A stretch of 64,000 bases of DNA from Streptomyces sp. XD-27 (GCF_030553055.1 NZ_CP130713.1:1178001-1242000), one strand, 5' to 3'; counted from the first letter of the stretch, positions 18,324 to 28,543 are shown. The notes: generated by a model not told the origin, from the sequence alone. Translations and numbers: made by a program.

Positions 18324-18975
18324 CGAGGCCGGTAGACGGTGGCCAGCACGGAGACGGTGACCTGGTCGGGCAGGAGGCCGTCATCGTCCAGGTCTGCAGG
18401 GCTCAGGTGGCGTGCGCTCGGCGTCACCAGCCGGACGGGCGCAACACCCGCTGAAACTCGGAGGGGTTGCGCGGGGCGAACACGTCCAGCACGACGTCGG
18501 CCATCCCATCGGCCAGCGGGAAGGGACGGAAGACGTCCCAGGTCGCCGCGGCGGCTCGCTCATGGGCTCGGGCCGCCGAGCGCAGCGCGCGCACCGAGGT
18601 GTCCAGGCCCAGACCACGGGCGCCAGACAGCTGGTCGAGTACGCCGGCCAAGTAGTAGCCCGTGCCGCACCCGACGTCCACGACTGTGCCCTGCTCGGGC
18701 ACGGCGTCGGCCGCCAGACGGGCCACGACCTGGCAGACGGGCCCGTACTTGCCAGTGGCCAGGAATCGATCCCGGGCCCGGGCCATGGCAGCATCGTCGC
18801 CGCTGGTGGCGCGGGTGCCCGTCAGGAGGCTGGCATAGCCGTGGCGGGCGATATTGAAGGTGTGGCCCGCCGGGCAGCGCAGTGCGCCGCGGTCGGGATG
18901 AAGACGGGCGCGGCACCTCGGGCAGCGCAGCAGGTCGAGGAGTAGTTCGAGGGCAGGGCAAAGCGACACGGGCAC
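18320..18975 (-). pseudogene. RlmA/TlrB-like 23S rRNA guanine methyltransferase with internal deletion
   Basis: The N-terminal zinc finger (LRCPRCRARLHPDRGAL..CPAGH) and ARHGYASLLTG identify the RlmA family, whose members methylate G745/G748 of 23S rRNA and can give macrolide resistance. Motif I VVDVGCGTGYYLAGVL and FQRVLRPSG are present, then the frame stops at 18424. One frame over, VTPSARHLSPADLDDDG and TVSVLATVYRP, the expected C-terminus, continues to a stop at 18320. About 60-70 residues between the two parts are missing plus a shift, so it is non-functional. Confidence 0.7.
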
Positions 18976-19271
18976 AAGGCACTCCTAGCAACGGTGAAGG
19001 GAAGGGACCGTGCCTGCACGCGTGCTTCGAAAGTCGCCGCCCCCGGAAGGAACGGGCTCAGCGTCCGGCCACCTCGGTACGGGCAGCGCCGGGAACGTGG
19101 TTCACGCAGCAGGCACACCAAGGAGGGCGACGCCGCCCGGCATCGCCCTCAAAGCCTCCCAATCACAGGAAGCAGCAGTGCGGGGTGCTCATGAATGCCA
19201 CGCCACGATTCTAGAGATTCCGCGAAAGCCCCTCGCGCCGCCGCCAAGTTAGGAGACACGCCAATGACGCG

Positions 19272-19883
19272 GTGGTGCAGGAGGAACTGGGCGAAGGACA
19301 GGAGCGGCACCACCAGCTGTGGCATGCGCGGCCGCACACCGCCCGCCCGGACGCCCGGGTACTGCGGAATCTGCGCAGCGGTCTGCGGATGGACATCATG
19401 GTCAACCGGCGGCGCAGTGGTTCTCCGGTGCCGCAGTGCCAGGCCGAGTCCCGGGACGATCTGCTGGTGACGCAGTTGTGGCAGCTGACCGAGACCGGCA
19501 AGGGCCAGTTCCAGGTGGCCAAGGTCAACAGTGACCTGCTGCCAAGCGTGCGCGAGGACAGCACGGCCCCGGGCACCGCCCTGGAGCAGGCCAGTTCGCG
19601 CACCGACCAGCAGGGGCGCAGTGCTTGGATCGCTGACGGGGCGTTCTCAGACGCGTTCAAGGGCGCTTTGGATGGGGGTGGTGTGTTCGAGGCCGCGGCC
19701 AAGGGCATCGCTGATCCGAGGCAGCCGTACGTGCGGTTCGAGGGGTACCGCGGAGGCGAGTTCATCCAGTGCGTGCTGCCTTCATCCGATGGTGGCGCTA
19801 CCGAAGCGGTCCTCGCTCGTCGACGTACACAGTGGGCTCCGACAAGAACACGTTGGCGTCCACCGGGCCGTAGGCGATGTTGA
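19272..19883 (+). CDS. Unidentified protein or fragment
   Basis: About 200 residues in a frame with consistently G/C third positions up to about 19790, for example QLWQLTETGKGQFQVAKVNS and AFSDAFKGALDGGGVFEAAA. I do not recognise a family, signal peptide or membrane segment. There is no good ribosome-binding site at the GTG used. The last 30 residues overlap the opposite gene and look non-coding, so the gene may be truncated at its 3' end. Low confidence. Confidence 0.3.
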   Translation: MVQEELGEGQERHHQLWHARPHTARPDARVLRNLRSGLRMDIMVNRRRSGSPVPQCQAESRDDLLVTQLWQLTETGKGQFQVAKVNSDLLPSVREDSTAPGTALEQASSRTDQQGRSAWIADGAFSDAFKGALDGGGVFEAAAKGIADPRQPYVRFEGYRGGEFIQCVLPSSDGGATEAVLARRRTQWAPTRTRWRPPGRRRC

Positions 19884-20289
19884 AGGTGTCCATCCAGTAC
19901 GACCAGTCCTGCATCCCCGAAGTACTGCTGAAGCGGTAGTTGAGCTGCCAGCGGACCCACTGGCCGGGGACGAGGTGAACAGCTGGGGGCCTGCGCGGCC
20001 GAGGCGGAATGGCAAGCAGGGGCTCCACCCGGGGCTGGACTCGTAGCCGGCCCTCGGCTTCCCGGATCTGGACGTTGACCCTGCGCACATCTTCCTGGCC
20101 GTCATACGGCTCAAAACCGTCCCGCTCATGCATGCGAACCACGTGTGCGAAAGAAGGCATCGCGCAGGGGAGAGCGAAGCCGACCGGAGCCGCGTTCCTA
20201 CGTGCGGCAGCCTCTCCTCCCCGGGACTGCTTCGTCCAGGACGTCCGTATCCACTGGACGGTGATTTCCACGGTCGCTACCCCTGCCAT
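19798..20289 (-). CDS. Conserved-looking hypothetical protein
   Basis: 163 residues starting ATG at 20289. The C-terminal part (VRWQLNYRFSSTSGMQDWSY, then NVFLSEPTVYVDERGPLR) has a convincing protein-like composition rich in aromatic residues and good codon use; the N-terminus carries a short beta-like VATVEITVQWIRTSW. No signal peptide or known motif. Overlaps the unknown plus-strand gene tail-to-tail. Function unknown. Confidence 0.45.
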   Translation of the reverse strand: MAGVATVEITVQWIRTSWTKQSRGGEAAARRNAAPVGFALPCAMPSFAHVVRMHERDGFEPYDGQEDVRRVNVQIREAEGRLRVQPRVEPLLAIPPRPRRPPAVHLVPGQWVRWQLNYRFSSTSGMQDWSYWMDTFNIAYGPVDANVFLSEPTVYVDERGPLR

Positions 20290-20846
20290 TCCATCGAAGA
20301 TCTCACTCTATGCGGGCGGTTTCTCTGGTCGACACCGCACCGCCAGCGATCCGAGCGACACACCGAAGGAAGATCAACTTGAACTGTCCACATAAACAGC
20401 GACATCGTGTTCGGCCTGGTCACGCTCAGATCCAGCCCGACCTGATCATCCCCATCGGCAAGCACAAGGGACAGAACCCGAGCCTGTCCAGCCTCTACCG
20501 GCCTCTCGCCCAGCACGAGAAGCCGGTGGCGTACCCGCGAGGCCGTCACAGCGGCGCACACCGGCTTCGCGCGCCCTCCGGACTACTGGACGCATCCCGG
20601 GCCAGAAGCGTCAAGGAACCCCAGCCCACGATCATGATCAATCTCAGCGCTACTTCCCGTACCGCAACTGCTCACACCCAGGAGGTGGACCACGACGGCG
20701 TTCGGGAACGCCGCGGTGAGGCGGTCAGCGGCCTTCTGCCCGCGGTGGGAGGAGCCGACGCTGCTGGCCGGGCGAGGGGCAGCGGCTCTGACGCCGGCGG
20801 CGGCCAGCGTGAGGTCGGCCCACTTCCCGCTCCCGGTGTGCCGTGG
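20290..20846. other. 557-bp stretch without identified gene
   Basis: One plus-strand frame runs through but has poor codon bias and no recognisable domain. Lies between the hypothetical gene and the 3' end of the terpene synthase gene. Confidence 0.3.
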
Positions 20847-21920
20847 TCATCCCCGCAGTACCCACCACTCTTCCACGCCCGCGACCGGCGTCCGATCCGT
20901 GCACGTCGGCGCGGTCCCCACCACCGCCGAGGACCCCGAATACCGGGCGGAGCCGATGCCCCAGTCCAGGTTTCCCCGAATCCACCCGTCCAGGTCCCGT
21001 ACCCACGACGCCACCGTCGGCGACGCCCCGGCCAGGGTCTCTTCCCGCAGGTCCATGTAGCGCACCATCACCCGGTCCCGCAGCGCGACGGTCTCCGCCA
21101 AGCCCCCGCCCTCTCTGGCCACCGCGTCCACCAAGTTCAATCCGTCACCACAGCGCTGCGATTCCTTCGCATGCGAGATCAGATCGTTGTCATAGCCCAC
21201 CAAGGCCGCGCACATCTCCGACAGCGCCCGAACCGCCGGTACTTCCAGCTCCGGTAATGGGGCCTCGTAGCCGTTGGTCACGTCCAGCATGTTCACGCAC
21301 ACCGGCATCGACCCGTTGGAGATACGAGCCACCAGATACGCGCCCAAGGAGGGAAACGTCCCCCGCACGCGATGCCCTGCCTCCCACACCTGATAGGCCA
21401 GGTAATCCCGCAGCGTCGTAATCCAGCGCCCCACCTGCACTCCTGAGCCCAGACCGGCCAACCGCTCCCGCAAGTCGGCCAAAGCGTTCATGAACGGCTC
21501 GTCGGCTCGCGCCACTCCCGTCTGTGCCGTCCGCATCAGGTCGGCGATCAGTACCCCCAATCCCGCCGGGTCATGGCTCAGTTGCCCCTCGTCGCAGAAC
21601 ACGTCGTCGAACGCGAACAGCCACATCAGCATGTCCGCCCCGAGCTGAGCCTGCACGGCTGTCCCCCACGGCGCGATGCGGGCTGCCAACTCGCCGGCGC
21701 CAATGGCGGAGAACCGGGCCGCTTCCTCCTCATCGCGGGCCAGCCCCCACTTCGCGGCCCACCGGTCCGACTCGGCCTGGAGCACTTCGACCGCCGGATG
21801 CATCCGCGACGGCAACGGACACCACAAGGCCACCACCGGCCGCTCCCGCGGACGCAGCGAGGCCGCCAGATCCATGGCGCTGCCCCCGATCACGCCCCCG
21901 GAGAACCGACGTCCAGACAT
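20847..21920 (-). CDS. Class I terpene synthase (cyclase)
   Basis: 357 residues from the ATG at 21920 (GAGAGGGG upstream). FAFDDVFCDE holds the Asp-rich Mg motif D105-D106-x3-D110; YDNDLISHAKE gives the NSE triad N245, S249, E253; GSARYS near the C-terminus is the conserved RY pair. Size and motifs fit bacterial sesquiterpene or monoterpene cyclases working on prenyl diphosphates. No partner P450 or prenyl synthase nearby, so it may act alone to make a volatile. Product not predictable by eye. Confidence 0.88.
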   Translation of the reverse strand: MSGRRFSGGVIGGSAMDLAASLRPRERPVVALWCPLPSRMHPAVEVLQAESDRWAAKWGLARDEEEAARFSAIGAGELAARIAPWGTAVQAQLGADMLMWLFAFDDVFCDEGQLSHDPAGLGVLIADLMRTAQTGVARADEPFMNALADLRERLAGLGSGVQVGRWITTLRDYLAYQVWEAGHRVRGTFPSLGAYLVARISNGSMPVCVNMLDVTNGYEAPLPELEVPAVRALSEMCAALVGYDNDLISHAKESQRCGDGLNLVDAVAREGGGLAETVALRDRVMVRYMDLREETLAGASPTVASWVRDLDGWIRGNLDWGIGSARYSGSSAVVGTAPTCTDRTPVAGVEEWWVLRG

Positions 21921-22049
21921 CGCGCCCCTCTCTTCGCGCACCTTGGAGTACGCGACCTGCCCGGGGCACCTGCCGGTGTCCGAGAAGGAGATCCAAACCA
22001 CCAGGACCAGTGACGAAGGCACGGACGCGCCCGCCCAACCCACCCCGTC

Positions 22050-22899
22050 CATGGGGCTGGTCTGCCCGTCTGCCGCTGCACGCGCTGAAGCCGTCCTTGA
22101 GCTGCTGCAAGTCCGGTTGCGCCGGCACACCTCGGCGGCCCCCACCGTAACCCTCCACGACAAGGTCTACGGGCTAGGCCGGGAACGGCACGCCGAGCGG
22201 CGGCGGATACTCGTCGCCGCGGTTGAGCACTTCCCCCCTCCCCTCCCCGGCCGGTACGTGGCGGACCGGCAGAGGGTGCTACACGAGCTCGGGCAGTACA
22301 CCCGGAGGCCCGGGACCCGGCGGCCCCGAGGCATCCGGCGCCTGGCGTTTTCAGCCAGCCGCGGCAGCGTGGCAGCAGTTCGGGGTCCTGGATCAGCTGG
22401 TGGTCCGCCGCTATCTATCCGGTCACACGGGGAGCACTGCCCTGCTCGATGTGCCCTACTGGAAGCCGATCACATCGAGGCCGAACGTCATGTAATCCTG
22501 GCCGAGTCGGCCATCGGCGATGCGTGGTCGCTGGTGCAGCCGCCGACCGGCGGGGAGACCGCGAGCGCCTCGCTGCGGCTGATGTGTCACCTCCGGGCCG
22601 CACGCTACCGGCCCTTCGTCCGCTTCGGCGACGACGTGGCCGCCCGTGATCTGCGGGCCGGGCCCGAGGAAGCTCCGAATGGCTCCGACCGCCCGCAGCA
22701 GTGACGCCCACCGGGCGCCTGGACATCATCTCCGGCGTCGGGTGTCTTCGCACCCTCGTAGTCTGCGCCGCTGTACTTGCAGGCGGGCGCGCTGACCGTG
22801 GAAGCGGTCGCCCTGGAGGCCGGCAAGACAGCCGTGGCCAATGAGTTGGTCATCGTGCCCGCAGCAGTGGGCCCAGAGCGGGCGATGGTGGCTTCTTGA
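22050..22899 (+). other. Decayed coding DNA of unknown origin
   Basis: Short protein-like pieces occur in changing frames: VYGLGRERHAERRRILVAA (about 22165), WQQFGVLDQLVVRRYLSGH (about 22370), IGDAWSLVQPPTGGETASA (about 22515), and QAGALTVEAVALEAGKTAVA ending at a stop at 22899. None is a complete gene and I cannot name the families. Probably one or more frameshifted genes upstream of the terpene synthase. Confidence 0.3.
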
Positions 22900-22934
22900 G
22901 ACGCCGCCGGCCAGCGAGGACGAATCCTTGCCTT

Positions 22935-24104
22935 TTACCGTTCCGGCAGACCTCGCGGCCGCGGGCACTCTCCGAGCAGCCAGCCGCAGGCCGCCGCGCA
23001 GCGAGCCGCCGCCCGCCCGTCGCCGTAGGGGGTGCCGCGCACCACCGCCCGCAGGCGGACACCGAGCGGAAGGGGCCTCGCGCGGGCGAGCTCTCTGTCC
23101 GCCGCTGCCACGATGTCTGGTCCGTGCGTGCCGACCAGGCGGGCGAGGCCGGAGCTGATGCCTTCCACGCGCTCGGTGGTGTCCCGGGTGACCAGCACTG
23201 GTACTCCGAGGGCGATGGCCTCTTCCTGGATTCCCCCCGAGTCGGTGATCGCGAGAGCGGAGCGGGCCAGGATCCGCGCGAAGGTCCCGTACGGCACGGG
23301 GCCCGGCAGCCGCATGTTGGGCAGTCCGTGCAGCGAGTCCTCGATCTCCGCCCGCACCGCCGGATTCATGTGAGCGGCCACGACAAAGGTCGTCCGCGGG
23401 TGCCGGCGGCTGATCTCGGCGACGGCTTCGCCGATGCGGCGGATCGGCTTACCCCAGTTCTCCCTGCGGTGCGCCGTCACGAGCACGAGCGGCGACGTGG
23501 TGTCGCCGGGCAGGATGTCGCGGCTGTCCGCGGTGCGCTGGCTCGCGGTGACGACCGCGTCGACGACGGTGTTGCCGGTGACCAGGATGCGCTCGGCGCT
23601 GATGCCCTCCGCCAGCAGGTTCTTCAGGGCCGTGTGCGTCGGTGCCAGGTGCAGGTCGCAGACCTCGGAGATCATCCGGCGATGTGCCTCTTCCGGGAAC
23701 GGGGTGCGCAGGTCGCCGGAGCGCAGCCCGGCCTCAACGTGCACCACGGGGACGGAGGAGAAGAACCCTGCCATCGCCCCGGCGAGGGCGGAGGAAGTAT
23801 CGCCCTGGACAACGACCGCGTGGGTGCCCGGTCTGCGTAGCTGCGGGCCGAGCGTGCTCAGCAGGCCGGCGGTCAGTTCCGTGACGCTGTCCGCGCCGCG
23901 CGGCGCGGACAGCGTCACATCCGGGCCGATGCCGAAGCAGGACAGCGTCTCGCGCACCACCGGGCCGTGCTGGCCGGTGGTGATGACCATCGGCCGGGAC
24001 CAGGCACACCGGCGCAACTCCAGGATGAGCGGGGCGAGTTTCACTGCCTCGGGCCGGGTGCCGACGACCAGGGCGATGCGCCTCGCGCTGCCAGTACCGT
24101 TCAC
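22935..24104 (-). CDS. wecB: UDP-N-acetylglucosamine 2-epimerase (non-hydrolysing)
   Basis: 389 residues. Interconverts UDP-GlcNAc and UDP-ManNAc for surface polymers. Family blocks in order: VGTRPEAVKLAPLI (about residue 14), VQGDTSSALAGAMAG, VHVEAGLRSGDLRTPFPEEA, VTGNTVVDAV, LVTAHRRENWGKP, ITDSGGIQEEAIALGVPVLV and TPYGDGRAA. The C-terminal tail of about 25 residues after the last block is longer than usual. Divergent from the membrane glycosyltransferase with about 320 bp between. Confidence 0.88.
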   Translation of the reverse strand: MNGTGSARRIALVVGTRPEAVKLAPLILELRRCAWSRPMVITTGQHGPVVRETLSCFGIGPDVTLSAPRGADSVTELTAGLLSTLGPQLRRPGTHAVVVQGDTSSALAGAMAGFFSSVPVVHVEAGLRSGDLRTPFPEEAHRRMISEVCDLHLAPTHTALKNLLAEGISAERILVTGNTVVDAVVTASQRTADSRDILPGDTTSPLVLVTAHRRENWGKPIRRIGEAVAEISRRHPRTTFVVAAHMNPAVRAEIEDSLHGLPNMRLPGPVPYGTFARILARSALAITDSGGIQEEAIALGVPVLVTRDTTERVEGISSGLARLVGTHGPDIVAAADRELARARPLPLGVRLRAVVRGTPYGDGRAAARCAAACGWLLGECPRPRGLPER

Positions 24105-24421
24105 GCCGCACGCTCCCCCCGCCCACTTCGGGCAGTGCCGTCAGCTTGCCCCGGTCCCACGCCAGGCACAGCGGGGACCGGGCACGTTCACTCGTACGTG
24201 GTGTCACCGCGTACGACAGGGCTGCCGCGCCCGGGGCGCACACCGTGCGCCGGGGCACGCACACGCGCGTCGGTGGTGTCCGTGTCGGGCGCCGAACTAG
24301 GCTGCACCGGAGTGGATCCAGCACCTGTCCTGGGTAGCCGGACAGCCTGGCAAGAGCGACGAAGGCGGTGCCGAGTGCGAGATCTTCTCCAGGCCGGGCG
24401 GCGCCTGCAGGGAGGCTCCCG

Positions 24422-25756
24422 GTGGCCGCAGTGGACACGATCATCCAGCATGTTGCTGTCGTCGTCACCGTGTTCGCGGGCGTCTACAACATCTCGCTCC
24501 TCATCCTGGGCATCGTCTTCGCCCGCTGCGCCGAGGGCTCGCTGCGCGCGCAGCTGAGGTCGGCGCACGGGCGGCCCGTCGAGCTGCCCGCCGACTGGAG
24601 CGTCTTCGTCCTGGTCCCCTGCCTGAACGAGGAGCGCGTCATCGGCAACACGCTGCACTGCCTGCTCGACGGGCAGCCCGGGGTGCGCATCATCGTCGTC
24701 GACGACGGCAGCGACGACGCCACCGCTCGCATCGTGCGCGCCGAATACGGCGACCGCGTCACCTTGGTCCGCAGGACACCGCCCGCCGCCCGACAGGGCA
24801 AGGGCGCCGCCCTCAACGCCGGGCTGGGCGCCGTCCGCGAGCGCGCCAAGGAAGAGGGCTTGGATCCCGGACAGGTGCTGGTGTGCGTGCTGGACGCAGA
24901 CGGCCGGATGACGCCGGGCGCCGTGAGCCGGGTGACGCTGCTCTTCGAGGAGCCGACGGTAGGCGGTGCACAGCTGGCGGTGCGCATCCGCGGCCGACAC
25001 CGCTGGGCGCTGCGGTTGCAGGACTTCGAATTCTGGGCGCTGAGCGCGCTGACCCAGTTCGGCCGAATCGCCACCGGCACGGTGAGCATGGGTGGCAACG
25101 GCCAGTTCAGCCGGCTCTCCGCCCTCGACAGCGTCGGGACGTACCCCTGGTCGGACTCCCTGACCGAAGACCTCGACCTGGGCATCAGCCTGGCAGCCCG
25201 CGGTTGGACGGTCACCTCCACTACCGGAGCCTTCGTCTCCCAGCAGGGACTGACCAACCCCCGTCGCCTGCTGCGCCAGCGCACCCGATGGCACCACGGA
25301 CACATGAGCGCCATCACACGCCTGCCGGAACTCTGGGCCCGCCCGTCCGTCGGCGTCCTAGGCCGCATGGAACTCACCGGCTACCTGCTCGTCCCGTACC
25401 TCATCACCCTGCCCAGCTCAGTCCTCCAGCAGTACCTGATCCTGAACGCCCTGTCAGGGGACGGCACCGGGATGCTCCACCTCGTCCCCGGCCCCTCGTG
25501 GCTGAACGTCGTGGTCTGGCAGTTCCTGGCCTTCACCGGCTGCCTGGTTTCAGCGTTGCTCTACTGGCGCCGCACCGACGACCTGCCGGCCTGGAAGGCG
25601 GTCTGCTGCTTTCCCGCCGTCATGGTGAGCGTCTACCTCAGCTTCGCAGCCAGCTGGTGCGCCCTGTGGCAGATCGTCACCCGGCGCACGCACTGGACCA
25701 AAACCGAACGCGCCGTGGAGACGCCCGTCACGAATGGGGCGCCCGCGGCCCCGTAA
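24422..25756 (+). CDS. Membrane-bound processive family 2 glycosyltransferase
   Basis: 444 residues from the GTG at 24422 (GGAGG six bases upstream); a GTG at 24368 would add 18. N-terminal membrane segment VVVTVFAGVYNISLLILGIV, then the GT-A domain: IVVDDGSDDATA, CVLDADGRM (DxD), TEDLDLG and RQRTRWHHG, the QxxRW of processive enzymes. Several C-terminal membrane helices follow (from about residue 330). Architecture fits hyaluronan, poly-GlcNAc or similar synthases that polymerise and extrude. Works near WecB, so HexNAc polymers are plausible. Confidence 0.85.
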   Translation: MAAVDTIIQHVAVVVTVFAGVYNISLLILGIVFARCAEGSLRAQLRSAHGRPVELPADWSVFVLVPCLNEERVIGNTLHCLLDGQPGVRIIVVDDGSDDATARIVRAEYGDRVTLVRRTPPAARQGKGAALNAGLGAVRERAKEEGLDPGQVLVCVLDADGRMTPGAVSRVTLLFEEPTVGGAQLAVRIRGRHRWALRLQDFEFWALSALTQFGRIATGTVSMGGNGQFSRLSALDSVGTYPWSDSLTEDLDLGISLAARGWTVTSTTGAFVSQQGLTNPRRLLRQRTRWHHGHMSAITRLPELWARPSVGVLGRMELTGYLLVPYLITLPSSVLQQYLILNALSGDGTGMLHLVPGPSWLNVVVWQFLAFTGCLVSALLYWRRTDDLPAWKAVCCFPAVMVSVYLSFAASWCALWQIVTRRTHWTKTERAVETPVTNGAPAAP

Positions 25757-25917
25757 CCGGCCAGCGGCGCCCCCGCACCACCGCCGAGTGCCGTCTTCCT
25801 TCCCGGCATCGTGCCGACGAAGCGATCGGACGTTCACGGCGGGGGCACGACGACAGTTCATCCGCCCAGTGACGGCGGCGGCCGCCCGCTGGCCATCCTG
25901 ATCATCACACCCGGACA

Positions 25918-26115
25918 GTGAGGTGATGCCCGCATCTGATCCCGGCCCTGGACCGCATCCGCGTCCCGCGCCTGGCTGGAGGTCACCCGCGGATGCGCCC
26001 GGACCGTCTCTGCGGCGACGAGGCGTACAGCTCCCGCCGAAATCGTCACTACTTGCGGCGACGACACATCCAACACACGATGCCCGGGCACCGGGATCAG
26101 CCGCGCAGACCGCCG
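25918..26115 (+). pseudogene. C-terminal fragment of IS5-family transposase
   Basis: Encodes LIPALDRIRVPRLAGGHPR-like sequence followed by RPDRLCGDEAYSSRRNRHYL and RRRHIQHTMPGHRDQ, matching the GDKAYSS..NR.YLRRRGI region of IS5-type enzymes. No other part of the element is seen; frame breaks are present. Confidence 0.55.
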
Positions 26116-26203
26116 AGGCGGCAAAGCACCCTCGTCCGTCTCCGCCCGCCAGCCCACACACCAGCCACACCAGCCGCACCAGCGGTAGACGCGCGCCCGA
26201 GCG

Positions 26204-26625
26204 ATGGCGAAGTGGTTGCCGCTGAAGCGGTTCGGGCTGGACGGCACGTCGCCCACTGCCGTCCCGACAGTTGAGGAGATACGCGCGGGCAACAGGATGC
26301 TGTCGCTGCCGTCGCGCCGCAGCCGCCCGTCGCAGTCAGTTCGGTGGACGACAGCACCCTGGCCGGGTGCCGGTGCGGGTCTACCGGCCCCAGGGCACGA
26401 GGACGGCGCCAGCGATCGTGTTCATCCACGGGGGCGGCTTCATCGTCGGCGATCTCGACACCCACAACGGGGTCTGCCGCCGCCTGTGCCGGGACCTGGA
26501 CGCGGTGGTGGTCAGCCCCGGCTACCGGCTCGCCCCCGAGCACCCGTTCCCCGCCGCGTACGACGACTGCCTGGCCGTGGCTCGCCACGTCAGCGACCGC
26601 ATCGCCGACTCGACGAGTTCGAGGA
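26204..26625 (+). pseudogene. 5' part of alpha/beta hydrolase (hormone-sensitive-lipase type), broken
   Basis: VEEIRAGNRML starts the gene in one frame; VPVRVYRPQGTRTAPAIVF then IHGGGFIVGDLDTHNG (oxyanion-hole HGGG) and SPGYRLAPEHPFPAAYDDCL follow in another. These are typical of the acetyl-esterase/HSL family. The nucleophile GDSAGG region and everything after is missing: sequence jumps at about 26612 into a D-amino-acid-oxidase gene. At least two frameshifts plus truncation. Confidence 0.7.
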
Positions 26626-27116
26626 CGCGGCCGCCGTCGTGAACTGCACCGGCATGGGCGCGGCCGCGCTGGCCGAGGACACCATGCTGCGTCCGATCCG
26701 CGGCCAGCACGTGGTCGTGGAGAACCCCGGCATCAGGCAGTTCTTCTCCGAGGACACGGGGCTGTCGCCCCCTCGTCTGCTTCTACCCGCACGGCGACAC
26801 GGTCGTCCTGGGCGGCACCGCGATCGACGGCGAAGGAGACTTGTCGGATGACGAGGAGGCGGCGAAGGGAATCATCGAACGCTGCGCCGCGATCGATCCC
26901 CGGCTGGCGGAGGCGAGGGGCATCGAGCATCGGGTAGGAGCCCGGCCCACGCGCTCCCAGGTACAGGTCGAATCGGACCGCCGCGGAGACGGCATCCCGC
27001 TGATCCACAACTACGGACACGGCGGCGCCGGGGTGACCCTGTCGTGGGGTTGCGCGCGTGAGGTAGCTCAGCTGGTGGCCGAGACCACCTCGGCGACCTC
27101 GTCCGAGCGTCAGTGA
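26612..27116 (+). pseudogene. 3' part of FAD-dependent D-amino-acid oxidase, frameshifted
   Basis: AAAVVNCTGMGAAALAED, PIRGQHVVVENPG and FFSEDTG are typical of D-amino-acid oxidases; after a one-base shift near 26765 the frame continues VCFYPHGDTVVLGGTAIDGE and ends LIHNYGHGGAGVTLSWGCA, the conserved FAD-binding C-terminus. The N-terminal Rossmann half is absent, replaced by a hydrolase fragment. Non-functional chimera. Confidence 0.72.
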
Positions 27117-27117
27117 C

Positions 27118-27666
27118 TGACGAGCAGTAGCACTGGTACAGCCACGGCGCAGGAGACACAGCTCTGCTGCGCCTCCGCCGTCCGCTACTCCCGGCAGCCT
27201 GGCGGGCGTCGATCCTCGCCCTGCAAACGGGTGAACCAGCGTGCCGTCGGGCAGGGCGTCGGGTTGGGCCTGGTGGTCATCTGTCACCGGCCCAGGAGAA
27301 CGCGTATCTGCTACCCGCTCCCTGACCGCCGTCGCACTCGCGTGCACGAGCTGTTCGGCTTCTCCCTGCTGCCCCCGCCTCCACCGCGGCCGCCACTACG
27401 CAGCGCTGCGTCACCGTGGAGATCACCGGCCGCACGGTGGCCGTCCGGTACGACCCTGGCCCCGGCTCCCGGGTGGTGCGCCGGGTCCACCGTGGCCAGC
27501 GCGAGGAGACCTGCATGACCGCCATCGGTCAGGCCCGGGGCGACTCCGATTACTACAACAAGTGCGGACGGCGCGGTCTGGATCGGCACGTGGTCCGCGG
27601 CGGGTTCATCCCTACGCCCCACTTCCGGCAAGCCTGCCCGCCGACCCTCCTTGGAGCGAAGGCCCT
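27118..27666. other. 549-bp stretch without identified gene
   Basis: A short frame near 27515 (MTAIGQARGDSDYYNKCGRR) looks protein-like but I cannot place it. Otherwise nothing recognisable before the ATG at 27667. Confidence 0.25.
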
Positions 27667-28490
27667 ATGCCCTTCGCGTACGGTGCCAGGACCACGACCA
27701 CCGACACGCGCCGCACCTACTTCACCCCCACAGCCGCACGGGTCCTCTATGGAGCCCCGGAACACGCCACTCGCTGGCACCGGAACACCGGCCACACACA
27801 CGGCCCCATCACCGTCGACGGAGTGGAGATCCTGCGCGCCCCCACCGACGACGCCCCGAACGCGCCCTGGCCGTCCTCCACCTGTCCATCGCCGGCCCCG
27901 CGCTCCTCGACACCCTCCGCTCCCTTGCCCACCGCCCCGGCACCAGCGCCTCCCCACTGGCCACCGGACTCCCGCTCGACACCCTCCTCGACGCGCTCCT
28001 GTTCGGGATGATCCAGCGCACCCATATCGACCGCCTGACCGAAGACCTCGCCCACGTCTTCACCGGCCCCGGCGAAGCCCACCGCCTGTCCACCCTGGAA
28101 CGCCGCATCGCCCACTTCCGCAGCACCTACTGGCGCCAGCACCTCACCACCCACGGCACCGCCAACGACCTCCTCATCGCCTACCAGCACCAATACCGCC
28201 TTCCCGACCGCTTCACCGAAATCCTCGCCGAAGCCGCCGACCACAACCGATTCATCCAAACCCAGGAAAACCAGCAGATCAGCGGCGCCCTCGGCATCCT
28301 GACCATCCTCGGTCTCCCCCTGGGCACCGCCCTGGGCATTCTCCAAGTCCTCGGCGACGAGAACCCCTGGCACCTCATCGCCGCCACCACCGCAGCCCTC
28401 GCCGCCACCGCCGCGCTCCTGACCACGCGCTACGGCTGCCTCGTCCTCTCCTCCCTCCGCGGCCGCCCCCAGAACGATCGCGACGGCTAA
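27667..28490 (+). pseudogene. Hypothetical protein with C-terminal membrane helices, one frameshift
   Basis: Begins at ATG 27667 (MPFAYGARTTTTDTRRTYFT) and runs to RAPTDDAPN; at about 27865 one base must be skipped to continue as ERALAVLHLSIAGPALLDTL through to 28490. The joined protein is about 275 residues. Two hydrophobic segments (ALGILTILGLPLGTALGILQ and TAALAATAALLTT) near the C-terminus suggest a tail anchor. Middle is alpha-helical with many Arg/His. Family not recognised. Could be intact in the organism if the shift is a sequence error. Confidence 0.55.
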
Positions 28491-28543
28491 GGCTCGTCTG
28501 ATAGATGAGTGGGGTGTGACACGCGCGACAGGGGGACACCGCG

